64,000 nt of DNA from an uncultured Clostridia bacterium (GTDB taxonomy: Bacteria > Bacillota > Clostridia > TANB77 > CAG-508): the NCBI GenBank assembly GCA_947632745.1, contig CANRQH010000001.1:1-64000 (forward strand). The letters run 5' to 3'. Shown here piece after piece: positions 30,801 through 40,403 of this stretch. Numbering within the stretch: position 1 is the stretch's first letter; each line of letters opens with the position of its first letter. Below the pieces are notes generated by a model, which worked only from the letters and a program-made list of their open reading frames with translations, did not search any database and had not been told where the DNA came from. Made by a program: the position numbers and the translations under genes.

Positions 30801-33800
30801 CTAAAGAAGCTACTATTTTTTTATTTTCTATTGCTACTTCATAAGGAGCTTTTGCACCTTGATTTTTATTCAATGTTACAGTGCTTAATTTTACCCAATT
30901 TGGACATTTAGAGTCTGAACCATATCCTGTTTGTTTTGTTATATCATATCCTTTTGGAGCTTCTGTTTCATATATTGTATAATTTCCATAGCATAAGTTC
31001 TCTATTGTAACAGTTCCGTCACTCTTTGTTGTAAATTCATATCCCTTTTCTTTCGAGCTGATAGTACCTCCATCTTGTGTTACCCATGCATTTTCTACAT
31101 TAGAGTATAATTTAAATTTAGCACCTGCAAGTGTCATATCTATCTTAGAATCTTTTTTTATTATTTTTAAACTAGCAACTGTTAACTCATTTTGAAAATA
31201 TCCTCCACTTGGTAAAGCTGGTTTACTTTCGGTATTATCTGCTGAAACCTCTATTTCACCTAAATATACCCAACCATTTTGCTTACTTATATTATCTTTT
31301 CCATATCCTGATTGTTCACTTAATTTATAAAATCTATTATCTGAAGATTTAATTTCATAAATTTTATACGTTCCTATATTTAGGTTATCTACTTGAAATT
31401 CACCATTATTGTTTGTTGTAAATGTTGTACTACCTTCTCCTGTTGTATTATTTTTGTAACTTATTGTTCCATCTTGAGCTTTTGTTACAAATCCATATTT
31501 TGTGCCATTATAATCTCTTTCATCTCTAAATAGCTTCATTTGTGTACCTGCTAGATTTACCTGTCCACTATGAGTAGATTTATCAGGTCCTTTTTTTACT
31601 ATTTTGATACTTCCAACTGTCAGTTTATTTTCAAAATATCCTTTACTCGGTAAAGCTGGATTACTTTCGGTATTAGCTGTTGAAACCTTTATTTCACCTA
31701 AATATACCCAACCATTTTGCTTACTTATATCATCTTTTCCATATCCTGGTTGTTCACTTAATTTATAAAATCCTTCATCTGAAGATTTAATTTCATAAAT
31801 TTTATATGTTCCTGTATCTAGGTTATCTACTTGAAATTCACCTTTAGCGTCTGTTGTAAATGTTGTACCACCATCTCCTGTTGTATTATTTTTGTAACTT
31901 ATTGTTCCATCTGAAGCTTTAACTACAAATCCATGGTTTGAATCACTTTCATTTCTAAATAACTTCATTTGTGTACCTGAAAGTCCAACTTGTTTGTTAT
32001 GTGAAACTTTGTCAGGTCCTTTTTTTACTATTTTGATACTTCCAACTGTCAGTTTATTTTCAAAATATTCCTTACTCGGTAAAGCTGGATTACTTTTGGT
32101 ATTTTCTGATGAAACCTCTATTTTACCTAAATATACCCAACCATTTTGCTTACTTATATCATCTTTTCCATATCCTGTTTGTCCACTTAATTTATAAAAA
32201 TGTTCATCTGGTGATTTAATCTCATAAATTCTATATGTTCCTGTATTTAATTTATCTACCTGGAACTCTCCATTACTATCTGTTGTAAATTTTGTTCCAT
32301 TTACTCCTGTTGTATTATTTTGATAACTTATTGTTCCATCTTGAGCTCTAGTTACAAATCCATATTTCGTTTGATTAAAATCTTTTTCATCTCTAAATAA
32401 CATCATTTGTGCATTCTCAAGATTTATTTGTTGATTATGATTATATATATAAGGTCCTTTCTTTATAACTTTTAAGCTTCCTGTATTTGCATTATCTACT
32501 AAGTCTAAATCTACATTTACAAAGTCAGTATTTAATTCAAGAGTTAAGTAAGCAGGATTATTTTCATTAATTGTAACTGTTCCATTATTTGATGTTATCG
32601 TTGCTTTTATAATTTCCGGTCTATATTCTTCATTTTCTCCTATTGATGTTTCTATTAGCATATATTTTCCTGTTTTTAAACCATATATTTTAATTTCTCC
32701 ATTTTCATTTGTAGTTAATGGTTGAGGATCTGTGTAATATTTTACAAAACCTTGATTATCAATACCTACATAAGAACCTCCTCCAAGTAATTTTAAATTA
32801 AATGTTACTCCTTTTAACGCATCTTTTGTTTTCATTACACTTCCATTATTAACTTTTGCTCCACCAGCTTTTTTTATTGTTAAATTTATTTTATTACCAT
32901 CTTCTACCGGTATTTCTATTTTTCCAGCTTTAAATTCTTCTTCATGTATTTCCGCATATACTAACCTTTGCTTAGTATTACCTGCAGATTTTAACATATA
33001 TAAATTTGCCCAATATCTGTTTGCATATTTAGACGGAACTTCCATATTAATCTTAGTAATTTGATAATTAGAATATGGACAATATACATAAATTTTGTCA
33101 AAACGTTCTATGTCTTCTATATTATTTATTGGTGTCTTTTTATCTTCTTTGTATAATTTAAATATATCGCTATTGTTATTTGTATCTTTTGTTATTTTAA
33201 AAGTATTATCACGTTTATTACCACTTGCATCTATAGTTGTATATGATATATTTATTTCTTTAATACAAGCAGTTCTACCAAAATACACTGAAAATTCAAT
33301 ATATCCATCGCTATCTCTCTTAGCTGCATCCGCCTTTACACCATTAACATACCAGTCTGTATTTACTCCACTTTCATTCCACGTATCAAGTATGAAATCT
33401 GTTAAATCATCATCTTTTTCTAGTTTTGACTCTTCAAGATCGTCTCTATTTACTTTTTGTTCCCAACAGTTATAACACATACACCAATTTGTGTTTTCAT
33501 GTTTTATATCCAAAGAAATAGTATAGTCCGAATACATCCCATTCCAATACTTCCAAAGTGCCTTTTGTCTTTCAGAACCTCCTTCTTTTTGCCATCCCCA
33601 TCCCCAATTTAAATTTTCTTTTGGTTCTGGAAAACAAAGGTATGCTAGCATGTTATTCGTATTCATATCCGGCCACGTATAATCTGTCGTTCTATCTTTC
33701 ATATGTAGCCTTCTTTTATCAGAATGTATCTCCATTATTCCTTCTACTTTATAATTAGTATCTGTAGTCAAACTTCCAGCATGATTAATACAATAAAGAT

Positions 33801-33957
33801 TAGGTTGACCTTTTAAGTCATTCTCATTAATAATCAATTCTTGACCTATCCATGTAGGTATATCAAAAGCTTGTACTTTGCCTTTAGTTAGAAATAATAA
33901 TAATATAGCTAATGTAAATGTAAATATTATTTTCATAAAATTTTTTGAATTTTTCAC
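27823..33957 (-). CDS. Giant cell-wall surface protein B (thioester domain, Cna-B-like repeats, MPSTG sorting signal)
   Basis: 2044-residue paralogue of B'. GTG start at 33957 after AAGGAGAAAT. Signal helix at about 8-30; predicted thioester domain with Cys56 (NLYCINHAGS) and Gln131 (RQKALWKYW). The domain also has extra cysteines (CMCYNCWEQ, about residue 160) not present in B', possibly a metal or disulfide site. A Cna-B-like domain is followed by three ~145-residue repeats (GSIKIVKKGPD), SdrD/Cna-B-like domains closely matching B', and VMPSTGEDRS with hydrophobic helix and basic tail. It is 17 bp downstream of gene A. Likely a wall-anchored adhesin partnered with A; the receptor is unknown. 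Confidence 0.88.
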   Translation of the reverse strand: MKNSKNFMKIIFTFTLAILLLFLTKGKVQAFDIPTWIGQELIINENDLKGQPNLYCINHAGSLTTDTNYKVEGIMEIHSDKRRLHMKDRTTDYTWPDMNTNNMLAYLCFPEPKENLNWGWGWQKEGGSERQKALWKYWNGMYSDYTISLDIKHENTNWCMCYNCWEQKVNRDDLEESKLEKDDDLTDFILDTWNESGVNTDWYVNGVKADAAKRDSDGYIEFSVYFGRTACIKEINISYTTIDASGNKRDNTFKITKDTNNNSDIFKLYKEDKKTPINNIEDIERFDKIYVYCPYSNYQITKINMEVPSKYANRYWANLYMLKSAGNTKQRLVYAEIHEEEFKAGKIEIPVEDGNKINLTIKKAGGAKVNNGSVMKTKDALKGVTFNLKLLGGGSYVGIDNQGFVKYYTDPQPLTTNENGEIKIYGLKTGKYMLIETSIGENEEYRPEIIKATITSNNGTVTINENNPAYLTLELNTDFVNVDLDLVDNANTGSLKVIKKGPYIYNHNQQINLENAQMMLFRDEKDFNQTKYGFVTRAQDGTISYQNNTTGVNGTKFTTDSNGEFQVDKLNTGTYRIYEIKSPDEHFYKLSGQTGYGKDDISKQNGWVYLGKIEVSSENTKSNPALPSKEYFENKLTVGSIKIVKKGPDKVSHNKQVGLSGTQMKLFRNESDSNHGFVVKASDGTISYKNNTTGDGGTTFTTDAKGEFQVDNLDTGTYKIYEIKSSDEGFYKLSEQPGYGKDDISKQNGWVYLGEIKVSTANTESNPALPSKGYFENKLTVGSIKIVKKGPDKSTHSGQVNLAGTQMKLFRDERDYNGTKYGFVTKAQDGTISYKNNTTGEGSTTFTTNNNGEFQVDNLNIGTYKIYEIKSSDNRFYKLSEQSGYGKDNISKQNGWVYLGEIEVSADNTESKPALPSGGYFQNELTVASLKIIKKDSKIDMTLAGAKFKLYSNVENAWVTQDGGTISSKEKGYEFTTKSDGTVTIENLCYGNYTIYETEAPKGYDITKQTGYGSDSKCPNWVKLSTVTLNKNQGAKAPYEVAIENKKIVASLEGYVWNDLANGKNAMTDELYINGSKDKLLKGITVELYDGNGTNIATTTTDNKGYYKFTKKNKNASGDIYYWDLANGYVKFIYNDKAYITVTPFVGRDVKINSKAQEENVKLDDNALTGTGEAVTYRTPNKWDINAILENNKKIANKIYGNDTKNPPTSNELKETPITGYYDERDYTVKNINLGLVDVVDPTYTISEELAYIKVKLNGYTYTYIYGEATDINSNYVPKVNVQNTKDSYNRYAIYPCDIAYSMKDRWTNSGKLQVYVVYKIDITNTTALNLPKVYREEKLFLNSLTNEYDSNRYDLCNNENNTDSTDFALWSNSGNGTASYSINNNNSVYKNGLTGGETIRSYIQFKIKEPALERILSGESIRTKEDDKEPSIAKSMGYHDYIRQDNVWKENKDKLQETVNKRYANSVNEKYYTHKSVIKPGEDSALCLKISLGDDRKLTGTVYEDTKAPGSGNENLGNGVIDGNEKNRAKAVKVELVDRSGNPVYRYPDKNASGTQNAVYTNNSGYYEFVGVVPGYYYIKYTYGDGTQKMVDLGSGGNVDINLRDYKSTIVTSNVAKNAMKKTSFEKQNNAEIQNAITTLTNYYAGRITNDSYKSAQELLEWYKSSDGGDYSIASDNIMERAKTNGFVYNEDGSIYNGGTKVSSDDGYILDGSGNKMVIHSYTPMIGISIENDTQIFGSSEKERTENVHKNSYNKMNLGIIKETPQDLKVEKKITNVKLANAQGTSLVSSNPKQGISRYLSDLDGKTAGGSKYARLEIEKESLYGSSLETTYEVSISNNSYEDYIEEQSSPNYGWYFKYGEKVAGSQLKKITVKEVIDELDEKYEYDKLPEKITETKITNTGGRIVTENKLTVTPEKNVTETYDEKTQTKHVHVKVTGWDSITTRESVTMSYVSKVLYGNEMDDSSYINDARITQLNLDNLTTLSKEKAWGADYHSSTTLTVMPSTGEDRSNKNIIIITIAISALGIGIILIMKIVLKKKEDE
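31175..32480 (-). repeat. Three ~435-bp tandem repeats in gene B
   Basis: Units start GS(I/L)K(I/V)(V/I)KKGP and end YFENKLTV. Their order and boundaries match those in B', but the units resemble one another more than they resemble the B' units, so each array has been homogenised separately. Confidence 0.85.
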
Positions 33958-33974
33958 CTTTATTTCTCCTTTCT

Positions 33975-36900
33975 TTAAAATTTTATAAATGTATTTATTA
34001 TCCTTTTTTTAATTAGATATGCCACTAATACTATTATTACTAACATTGATATCATTATGAAAATAAAGTTTATAACAGCACCTGTCTTTACACTTATAAT
34101 TAAATCACATGACCCCATATCATCTTCTGATTTTTGTTTATTTCCTACAGTAGAGTCTATGTCTTTTACATTTAGTGAATTGTAATCTTCTGTTATTTCT
34201 GCTGTGTTGTTTACTAATCCTGTATTTGTTTCTGTCATTGTTTTTGTTAATACTAATGTTACTTCTTTTGTCTCTCCTGGCTCTATTTTTGTATTTGACA
34301 AAGCTTTTGAATATAGAGTATTTCCTGACTGATACCAATTTGAATTTAACTCAGAGTTAAATGCTAAATCCACTGGCTTATAATCTGCTATATTTTTTGC
34401 ATATCCTGCTATTTCTCCTGTATTTGTTACTCTTATTTTATATTCTACAACTACTGTTGAACCACTTAAATTTTTTGCTTTTATATCTACTTTTGCAAGT
34501 TTTACATTATCGTAATTTGTAACTGTTGTTCCTGCTGAATTAGCTACTGTTACTTTACTTATTGTTTTTGAAAGTTCTAAATCAAATGTTTTTGCTTCTA
34601 CTAAACCTATATCTATATTAGTTAAATTATTTCCACTTATAGTTAATGTATCTGTTGATGCAACATTTTGTTCTTGTCCATTTATATTTAGTGTAACATT
34701 TTCTACATCTGAGTTTCTACTATCCTGAACTCCATCTGCATGATATGAAGTTAATATATATTTTTCTTTATCATATTCAAATATTGCAATATATCTACCA
34801 TTTTGAATTTGTGATAGTGAATATGTTCCATTACTAGAAGTTACTCCTGTTGTTATTTCATTATTTGTATCTATATCAATTAAAGAAACTTGTATTCCTT
34901 CCAAATTTTTTTCATTTGAATCTCTTTGTCCATCTTCATTTTCATCAAACCATGCTGTACCTGAAATTACATATGTATCTTGCTTTTCACCATTACCTCC
35001 ATTTGGGTTATCTTTATCATCATTTCCATTATCCCCATTTGGGTTATCTTTATCATCATTTGGGTTATTATCATCACCTTGTCCTTCATTGCCGCTTCCG
35101 CCTTCATCTCCGCCGTCTCCTTCATCTCCGCCGTCTCCTGGATTTTCACTATCTCCTCCTGGAATTGTAGGTATTTCTGGATCAGGAACAAATGGCTCTC
35201 TTTCTTCACCAACTAATATATGTGTAACTTCATTTGATGTTCCTAATAACATATAATCATCATATATATTTGCTATATTTTTTACTTGTTGCTTTTCTGC
35301 ATAAATCATATCATCTGGTACAGATGCTTGTACATTAACATTTATTGTTGTTTCTATTGGTAATGGATACTCTACTTCTATAATCCAATTTTCATCTCTA
35401 TCTAAATAACTTTCATATTCTACATCAGTTTCATCAACTGTAATTTTTTCTATATTTAGGACACCTGTCATTTGTTGTTCTATTTTAAAACGTTTTATAT
35501 CATCATTTCCCTCATTTTTTATTACCATATTATAATTAACTTTGTCTCCAGCTCGTATTTCAGCCCCCTCATTTTCAGATGACATAGTTATAGAAGCTCT
35601 TATGTCTTTTATATCTTCTACAATTTGATATGAGCGATATTTATTATTTGCAACTGCTTCAACATATGCTTTGCTTCCTTCTCCTTTATTAAGTTGCATT
35701 TGGAATGTAAATTTCTTAGTTTCATTTTTTTGTATTTCACTAATTACAAAATTACCATCATCTCCTATTGGTATTTCATCAAATGAATCATAAATTAGTA
35801 AATTGCTTCTAAGCTCTCCTTCTCCTATATTTATTGTTACATCATTTAAAGTATTATTACTTAAATTTTGTACTTCTAACATATACATATAAAAGCTTTC
35901 AGCTTTACTTTTCATTTCTACTCTGTCCATCATTATTACACTTACTTTTAAATCTGCTTTTTCTATTTTATGGTTTATACTTTTTCTTTCTTCTAAATTG
36001 TCATACTGTACAGTTATATTATTTGTTAAATCTGTATCAGTTGCAATGTCTGAATTTAACATAATTTCATATTTATACTTTACAGTTTGTCCAACTTGAA
36101 CATTTTCTAAAGTTGTAGATGGTGTTCTGTCGTTAATTTCTACAAATTTATCGTCTCTACCGCTTCCTACATATCCACCGCCTTCTTCATCTTCTTTTGG
36201 TGCTAATTTTGTAAATTCTACATATTTAGTATTTGCTGGCACACTTCCTGTTACTGTTAATGCATTTATTGTTTCTGCTCCTGTGTTTTCTACTGTTACT
36301 TCATATGTTACAACTTCTCCACTATATATTTTTCCTCCTTCTGGTATTTCATCTCCTCCGACATAAGCTTTTACAGTAGTTGCTACTTGTTTTTGTCCTG
36401 GTACTGGATCTGAAATGGTTGGTATATTTTCTTTTTGTTGTAACTGTTGTTCTTCTACTTGAACTCCTCCTTCTACCTTAATTGGAACTTGAGTTGTTCC
36501 ATTGTCTAAATATTCTGTTGCTATTTCATTTGTATAATTTAAAGTTATATTTTCATCGCTATCTACTGTTGATTTGTCTAATTCTAGGTTAGCATATATT
36601 ATTAAAGTTGTTCCTTCTATTACTTCTGTGTTATATGAATTTTGAGTTCCAGAAAGAGACACATTCATTATATAATTTTCATTTTCTTTTGTTATTGTCG
36701 CCTGATTTAAACCTAATCCATTTCCATATAGTAATCTACATTTTGGTTCAATAACCTTTGTAACTTCTTTTGGCAATGTTACTCTTATTGTTGGATTTTG
36801 ATATAAGTCTTTGCTTTCATCATTATTTTTTAATGCTACTGTTATTTTTACATTTTTATTTTGTTCTATTGATGATAATTTTGTTACATTTACTTTTAAG

Positions 36901-38480
36901 TCTGCTTCTGATGATGTATTTTTTAATTCTATTCTTGATTCTTTTGTATTATTTTCTTTTGAATCATAACTTCCACTTATTGTTTCTTTTATATTTGTTA
37001 ATATATTTATTTGTTCTCTTGTGTATCCACTATTTAATATAGCCTTTTTGTTTTCTACATTTAATGTTCCTATTTTTATTGGTTTACTTGTTATTATTTC
37101 TATTTTACTTGTATTTTCAGTTATTATTATATTTCCATTTTCATCTGCTTGAGCTTCTTTTGTTATATTTGCTATTACATTTCCTGCTTCATCTTTTATT
37201 GTTATATATCCTTCTTCGCCAAATATTTTTATAAATTCATCTTTGTTTATTTTTGTTTCTTTATATATAGTATTTGCTTCAAATTCATTATCTCCTACTA
37301 AATATGTTGCTTTATTGGCTTTTAAAGATATTGTATTTGCTATATCTAAAAAGTCTACATTTATTTTATTTTTCTCTGTATATTCTCTTTCTTCTCCTGT
37401 ATATATTCTTCCTTTATATATACCGTCTTCATTATTTGTTAATGAATATGATACTATTCCATCTTTCTCTTTATCTATATGAACATTAGCTGAGTTTGAT
37501 AATTCTTTATTGTCATAAGTATTTATTTTGCTATTTACTACTATTTCTTTATTTGTTATGTTTTCATTTTTGTCTAATATATATGTTACAACTATTTCGT
37601 CTACTGCATTTTTACTCCAATTTATACTATTTTTGTTTTCATTTAAAAGTTTTATTGTTAAATCTTGATTTTCTTTATTATATATATAATTTCCTTGACC
37701 AAATTCAATATTTTTATTTGTTCCTGCTGTACTTCTTGCATGTACTCTTACTTCTTGTACATTTTCTATTGTATTTAATTTTATTTCTGTATTTTTTATA
37801 GGATAATTATTGTTAGTAACTCTGCTTCCTATTAATATTTGTACTACTCTTTTTTCTTCTCCATTTATGTTATATATACAATTTGTTAAGATTCCTGAAC
37901 TTATTTGAGCTTTTATTTCTTCATTTGATTTCCATTTTATTTCTACTACTGATGCACCCTTTATATCTATATATTTGTCTTTTTCTGCACTTTTACTATT
38001 TACATACTGTCCTTGTAACATTACTTCTGTTTTAGAATTTAACATTGTTTCTGTTATTGTTTCTTCTTTTATTGCTGATATTTTTAATTTTATTGTTTCT
38101 GTGCTTCCCGCATTTATTTGGTTTAATGTTACTTGGTTACCAGATATTGAAGATATTGTTGGACTTAATATTTCTTCACTTATTTTAAAGTTGCTATTAT
38201 TTAGAAGTATACTTCCATTAAAATATCCCTCATTTTTTACAGACAAATCTACATACAAATATTCTTCTTTGTCTATATCCCTTTCTATTGTTTCAATTTT
38301 TTCTCCATTTTCATCCACAAAATATGCTGTGAACTCTATATTTGAACTATTTGTTTTTACCACGTCTATTGCATATGAAATTACAGATGCCCCAACAAAT
38401 AAAACATCTGAGATTACAAGCATAAATATTATTAAAACTGCTGTGATTTTACTAACTAAATTATTTTTTAAAATGTTCAT
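33975..38480 (-). CDS. Large surface protein A (paralogue of A')
   Basis: 1501 residues with the same plan as A': signal segment (about 10-37), beta-rich N-terminal half almost identical to A' over several hundred residues, DUF11-like domains (AYVGGDEIPEGGKIYSGEVV), a Gly/Asp/Asn-rich linker (GDGGDEGDGGDEGGSGNEG-like, about residues 1100-1165) instead of the Asn/Glu linker of A', one SdrD-B-like domain (GTAWFDENEDGQRDSNE), and the C-terminus DLIISVKTGAVINFIFIM plus basic tail. ATG at 38480 follows GAGGAGGA. First gene of the A-B operon. Function is inferred only as surface structure or adhesion. Confidence 0.82.
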   Translation of the reverse strand: MNILKNNLVSKITAVLIIFMLVISDVLFVGASVISYAIDVVKTNSSNIEFTAYFVDENGEKIETIERDIDKEEYLYVDLSVKNEGYFNGSILLNNSNFKISEEILSPTISSISGNQVTLNQINAGSTETIKLKISAIKEETITETMLNSKTEVMLQGQYVNSKSAEKDKYIDIKGASVVEIKWKSNEEIKAQISSGILTNCIYNINGEEKRVVQILIGSRVTNNNYPIKNTEIKLNTIENVQEVRVHARSTAGTNKNIEFGQGNYIYNKENQDLTIKLLNENKNSINWSKNAVDEIVVTYILDKNENITNKEIVVNSKINTYDNKELSNSANVHIDKEKDGIVSYSLTNNEDGIYKGRIYTGEEREYTEKNKINVDFLDIANTISLKANKATYLVGDNEFEANTIYKETKINKDEFIKIFGEEGYITIKDEAGNVIANITKEAQADENGNIIITENTSKIEIITSKPIKIGTLNVENKKAILNSGYTREQINILTNIKETISGSYDSKENNTKESRIELKNTSSEADLKVNVTKLSSIEQNKNVKITVALKNNDESKDLYQNPTIRVTLPKEVTKVIEPKCRLLYGNGLGLNQATITKENENYIMNVSLSGTQNSYNTEVIEGTTLIIYANLELDKSTVDSDENITLNYTNEIATEYLDNGTTQVPIKVEGGVQVEEQQLQQKENIPTISDPVPGQKQVATTVKAYVGGDEIPEGGKIYSGEVVTYEVTVENTGAETINALTVTGSVPANTKYVEFTKLAPKEDEEGGGYVGSGRDDKFVEINDRTPSTTLENVQVGQTVKYKYEIMLNSDIATDTDLTNNITVQYDNLEERKSINHKIEKADLKVSVIMMDRVEMKSKAESFYMYMLEVQNLSNNTLNDVTINIGEGELRSNLLIYDSFDEIPIGDDGNFVISEIQKNETKKFTFQMQLNKGEGSKAYVEAVANNKYRSYQIVEDIKDIRASITMSSENEGAEIRAGDKVNYNMVIKNEGNDDIKRFKIEQQMTGVLNIEKITVDETDVEYESYLDRDENWIIEVEYPLPIETTINVNVQASVPDDMIYAEKQQVKNIANIYDDYMLLGTSNEVTHILVGEEREPFVPDPEIPTIPGGDSENPGDGGDEGDGGDEGGSGNEGQGDDNNPNDDKDNPNGDNGNDDKDNPNGGNGEKQDTYVISGTAWFDENEDGQRDSNEKNLEGIQVSLIDIDTNNEITTGVTSSNGTYSLSQIQNGRYIAIFEYDKEKYILTSYHADGVQDSRNSDVENVTLNINGQEQNVASTDTLTISGNNLTNIDIGLVEAKTFDLELSKTISKVTVANSAGTTVTNYDNVKLAKVDIKAKNLSGSTVVVEYKIRVTNTGEIAGYAKNIADYKPVDLAFNSELNSNWYQSGNTLYSKALSNTKIEPGETKEVTLVLTKTMTETNTGLVNNTAEITEDYNSLNVKDIDSTVGNKQKSEDDMGSCDLIISVKTGAVINFIFIMISMLVIIVLVAYLIKKRIINTFIKF

Positions 38481-38500
38481 ATAGATTCCTCCTCTTTTCT

Positions 38501-38530
38501 ATTATAAGAAAATTTATTTTTTTAAGTCAA
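38501..38530 (-). promoter_or_regulatory. Promoter for the A-B operon
   Basis: TTGACT and TATAAT with an 18-bp spacer on the minus strand. The predicted transcript start falls only about 15 nt before the ATG, leaving the Shine-Dalgarno at the very 5' end, which is unusually short. Confidence 0.6.
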
Positions 38531-38704
38531 TACTATCTATTCTCTGTTATTTTTTATTTTACATTTTTTATTTCAAATATACTTACGGAAGCTTTTTTTG
38601 AATCTCTTAGATTGAGATTTATTAATTTTTTATTACAATTTTATTACATTTTTCTTTTTTATTTTCGTAATCCTTAAGGATTGTAGACTTTGCTTTATTT
38701 TCTA

Positions 38705-38733
38705 TTCACACATATTTTTTTTGTTAATATAAT
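38705..38733 (+). promoter_or_regulatory. Promoter for the three small genes
   Basis: TTCACA, a 17-bp spacer and TATAAT, ending 24 bp before the ATG of the first small gene, with GAGAGGTG between. The box matches the vegetative consensus; a sporulation sigma factor is not indicated. Confidence 0.6.
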
Positions 38734-38757
38734 ATACTACTAAGAGAGGTGAATTTT

Positions 38758-38916
38758 ATGAACAATAATGATATTTCTTATTTAATGAATATGCTTGGTA
38801 AAATGGATAAAAATCAATTAAATAATGGTCTTAACAGAATCAACCAAATTTTGACTCCTGAAGAAAAGCAAAAAATTATTCAAGCTTTAAATTCTAAAAA
38901 CAATGGTCAAAATTAG
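38758..38916 (+). CDS. 52-residue hypothetical protein
   Basis: Not recognised. MNNNDISYLMNMLGKMDKNQ... is a short, probably all-helical protein containing LTPEEKQKIIQALNSK near the C-terminus. Start supported by AGAGAGGTG. It opens a three-gene plus-strand cluster that is convergent with minC. The next protein shares a similar helical Asn-rich style, and such small gene sets occur near the mre/min region in Clostridia. No function is claimed. Confidence 0.6.
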   Translation: MNNNDISYLMNMLGKMDKNQLNNGLNRINQILTPEEKQKIIQALNSKNNGQN

Positions 38917-38962
38917 CTATGAATAAGTATTATTTTAAAAAAATTAAGAAAGGATGATTTAT

Positions 38963-39358
38963 ATGGCAGAAAATGATTTAAATAATAGTTCTTCTAATAT
39001 AAACATTACTCCAGATATGATTAATAATATAGTTAATATGCTAAAAAATAACACTACCACTGCTAATAAAGCTTCCTTTAAAAATGATTCATTTGAACAT
39101 ATAAGTTCAAATGATAGTGTAAATTCTGATAATAATTCCGAAAACTTTTCAAATAATATAGACTTTGAAACCATTTTAAAAATAAAGTCTATTATGGAGA
39201 ATCTAAATAAAAAAGATGATCCAAGAAGCAATTTACTTTATTCTTTAAAACCTTATTTACGAGAAACTAGGCAAAAAAAATTGGACCAATATGTTAATTT
39301 ATTAAAGATTACACAAGTTACAAACTTATTTAAAAATGACAAAGGAGATGAAGGGTAA
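38963..39358 (+). CDS. Hypothetical Asn/Ser-rich protein with conserved helical C-terminus
   Basis: 131 residues from ATG at 38963, preferred over an ATG three codons earlier because AGAAAGGATG is then correctly spaced. The first ~70 residues are low-complexity (Asn, Ser). The last ~55 form a basic helical region containing NLLYSLKPYLRETRQKKLDQ, a pattern I associate with small uncharacterised clostridial proteins, possibly sporulation-linked. The stop (TAATG) overlaps the next start by one base, so the two are translationally coupled. Confidence 0.65.
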   Translation: MAENDLNNSSSNINITPDMINNIVNMLKNNTTTANKASFKNDSFEHISSNDSVNSDNNSENFSNNIDFETILKIKSIMENLNKKDDPRSNLLYSLKPYLRETRQKKLDQYVNLLKITQVTNLFKNDKGDEG

Positions 39359-39711
39359 TGCCTTTTTTTCGTTTTCCATTTTTTTATAATACTAATTATT
39401 ATAATTCATTGGGAAGTTACGGAATCAATAATTTCGCCCAAAAAAATAGTTTAAATTCTAATATAAATGATACTAGTAATTCGCATAACAATATTACCAT
39501 GCAAAATGCTAATTCTACATATAAAAATAATTTAGACTCACACAAAAAAAATAATTCAAAAAGTAATGTTGATAATTACTTTTTTGAATTATTTGGTTTA
39601 AAACTTTATTTTGATGATGTGTTATTAATTTGCCTTATATTTTTTTTATATGATGAAGGAGTAAGAGATAATGAATTATTTATAAGTTTAATTTTATTGC
39701 TTTTAAGTTAA
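39358..39711 (+). CDS. Hypothetical protein with C-terminal hydrophobic segment
   Basis: 117 residues: an aromatic start (MPFFRFPFFYNTNYYNSLG), an Asn-rich middle, and a C-terminal hydrophobic stretch (FFELFGLKLYFDDVLLICLI, then a short charged turn and ELFISLILLLLS) that could form two membrane helices. Coupled to the preceding gene by a TAATG overlap, and its stop is 3 bp from the converging minC stop. Similar tails occur in small uncharacterised clostridial proteins; the link to sporulation is only a guess. Confidence 0.6.
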   Translation: MPFFRFPFFYNTNYYNSLGSYGINNFAQKNSLNSNINDTSNSHNNITMQNANSTYKNNLDSHKKNNSKSNVDNYFFELFGLKLYFDDVLLICLIFFLYDEGVRDNELFISLILLLLS

Positions 39712-39714
39712 ATT

Positions 39715-40333
39715 TTATTCAATAACAATTTCCTTTTTTTCTTTGTCAATATATATGTATGTTTCTTTATGAAGAGGTTCTTCATCTCTATCTATTTCTT
39801 TTACTATATTTGCTATACGAAGTTGTACTGTATCTAGTTTTCCGGGTTGCAATTATTGCATTTACATTTCCCTTTGCTCCAGCATGAGCTAAACCTCTAA
39901 GAGTTCCAAGTACTACAATATTATCTGCTGCAACTACTTCTGCTCCTGAATTTACATCTCCTAATATAACTATACTTCCTTCTTCTTCTATTTTTTGTCC
40001 AGACCTAAGTGAACCTCTATGAAATCTAGTCTCTGATATTGATATTTCTTGTATAAATGGCTTTTTAATATTGGAAAGTCCAAGTTCTTTTGGCATATCA
40101 AAATCAACGTCCACATCTATATATTCTTTTATTATTTCTTCAATTTCATCCATTTCTTTGTTTTTTAAGACTTTACCTGTTATCATTATTGGTGTTTTTT
40201 CGTCTTTATATATTTTTTTTAACTGGATTACTTTTCTTCTAATTTGTACAATTATATCTTCAAATCTAGCTTCATTACTTATCTTTATCAATACAAGATT
40301 GTTTTTTTGGCTTACATTTATATAATTTTTCAT
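39715..40333 (-). CDS. minC: MinC septum-site determining protein, read through one CGG +1 frameshift
   Basis: MinC inhibits FtsZ ring assembly away from midcell. The corrected length is about 205 residues: a divergent N-terminal domain (about 1-95) and the C-terminal beta-helix with RGSLRSGQKIEEEGSIVILG and VNSGAEVVAADNIVVLGTLRG, the region that contacts MinD and FtsZ. ATG at 40333 suits the AGGAG spacing better than the one two codons before. The frame breaks at 39842-39844; skipping the C reads IIATGKLDTVQLRIANIV and gives the usual C-terminus. It is last in the mre operon, but minD and minE do not follow, which is unusual. Confidence 0.9.
39841..39844 (-). other. CGG +1 frameshift site in minC
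   Basis: Frame 0: ATT GCA ACC CGG AAA ACT AGA, stopping 18 codons later. Skipping C: GCA ACC GGA AAA CTA GAT ACA GTA CAA CTT, which gives the MinC C-terminal LxxxQLRI segment. Confidence 0.85.
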
Positions 40334-40403
40334 CGTCATTTCTCCTATCCCAATAAATAATTATCTTTTGATATTTATTTATCCTAATATTTTATTTAAT
40401 AGG

